Below are positions 63,606 through 64,000 of a stretch of DNA of 64,000 nucleotides, piece by piece (the stretch's first letter is position 1; every line of letters starts with the position of its first letter). The translations under genes and the position numbers were made by a program. The stretch spans positions 1 through 64,000 of the forward strand of contig JAQUZB010000007.1 of assembly GCA_028691535.1 (NCBI GenBank). Direction: 5' to 3'. Below the pieces are notes generated by a model. The model ran no database searches and was not told the origin of the DNA. It saw only the letters and a program-made list of their open reading frames with translations. The DNA is from Candidatus Altimarinota bacterium (GTDB taxonomy: Bacteria > Patescibacteriota > Gracilibacteria > BD1-5 > UBA6164).

Positions 63606-64000
63606 ATGTTTACAAAATTTCTAAAAAGTATTTCTTCAAAAAATGTGGTTTTACTTAAGCCATTGATGAAAAATAATATCATGCAAAATCCTGTTATTTT
63701 TTGATATTCAAAAATTCCAGATTTAAAAGATTATAGATATATTTATCTATGAAATCTTTATGCTCAAAAATCAAAGTTGCAAAAAGTATTTAATAGGATA
63801 GAAAGAAATAAATCAAAGCTTGAAATTTCACAATATGAAATACTTAAAAAAGAAATAAAATTTATATATAGAAAAATAGATTTTTTAAAAAATGTTTATG
63901 ATTTTGAAGCAAATAAAATAGATTCTAAATACAAGATATCATATCCAGAATTTGATTATGATTATTATAATAAGATATTTTTTTGAGTAACTAAATCTGA
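63606..64000 (+). CDS. Hypothetical protein, 3' end outside window
   Basis: 131 codons visible, open at the window edge. Reads MFTKFLKSISSKNVVLLKPL, then an aromatic segment DYRYIYLGNLYAQKSKLQKV, and a Lys/Glu/Ile-rich helix region with ERNKSKLEISQYEILKKEIK. No membrane segment so far, no family recognised. Follows lepA by 55 bases beyond a terminator. Confidence 0.65.

Noticed and set aside
1-64000. Most genes look like pseudogenes with in-frame TGA stops
   Set aside because: TGA falls at conserved glycines in every family and genes are otherwise intact; table 25 explains all of it.
1-64000. Prophage, integrase or antiphage defence island
   Set aside because: No integrase, capsid, terminase, restriction or Cas protein was recognised in any frame.

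Overview
The window is about 25% G+C and reads as a chromosome segment of a Patescibacteria (CPR) organism of the Gracilibacteria/Absconditabacteria (BD1-5/SR1) group. The decisive evidence is the genetic code. In almost every gene, in-frame TGA sits where the protein family requires glycine: Walker loops, the KH domain of PNPase, the GGH motif of RecJ, the GxSxG elbow of a hydrolase and the GGGD motif of prepilin peptidase. No gene ends in TGA; all stops are TAA or TAG. All coordinates below are therefore read with translation table 25 (UGA = Gly). Under the standard code the same genes fall into short fragments. CGA is not used in any frame I read. CGG occurs only seven times, once at a position that is normally Trp, so a second reassignment is possible. 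No phage, transposase, rRNA or CRISPR array was seen.

Layout. 0-5.3 kb (+): glutathione peroxidase, a nucleosidase / radical-SAM / SDR operon, an alpha/beta-hydrolase-VanY fusion and rlmE. 5.3-12 kb: sortase, Nudix, prepilin peptidase, a peptidoglycan-binding protein and membrane proteins. 12-17 kb (+): engB, an AI-2E family permease, a His/Cys-tailed small protein and pnp with a hairpin leader. 17-23.5 kb: a signalling island with three response regulators, a histidine kinase, an EAL protein and a zinc-ribbon protein. 23.5-28.4 kb: CYTH, VTC, PiT phosphate transporter, murG and PAP2, a phosphate/polyphosphate and lipid-carrier neighbourhood. 28.5-35.4 kb: a divergent HisRS, a large secreted protein, tRNA-Arg(GCG), a second EAL protein, recJ, an inverted-repeat region without genes, and recX. 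35.4-40.3 kb: a lipoprotein, a 959-residue pilin-PPC-LRR surface protein and an MFS carrier. 40.4-44.6 kb (+): DUF2130, MazG, YigZ, YgjP, YggS and Nif3. 44.6-56.7 kb: TPR protein, flippase, NhaP, Arg-type EF-P, FtsE without FtsX, endonuclease III, UPF0489, thioredoxin behind a Fur-like palindrome, PilC and Hsp20. 56.7-59 kb (-): a DUF916-like membrane protein and a WxL-like secreted protein whose signal peptide is split by an A7 run. 59.3-64 kb (+): rsmA, an ATP-grasp ligase, lepA and a gene cut by the window end.

Together the genes describe a small AT-rich cell that invests in its surface: type IV pilus parts (PilD, PilC, a giant pilin-like LRR protein), sortase, peptidoglycan-binding and DUF916/WxL-like proteins, flippase and murein enzymes. 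It also has a c-di-GMP-like signalling set and polyphosphate handling. This fits an epibiotic or predatory attachment lifestyle, which is inference. Most genes stand alone or in short co-directional runs, and convergent pairs usually share one bidirectional hairpin terminator.
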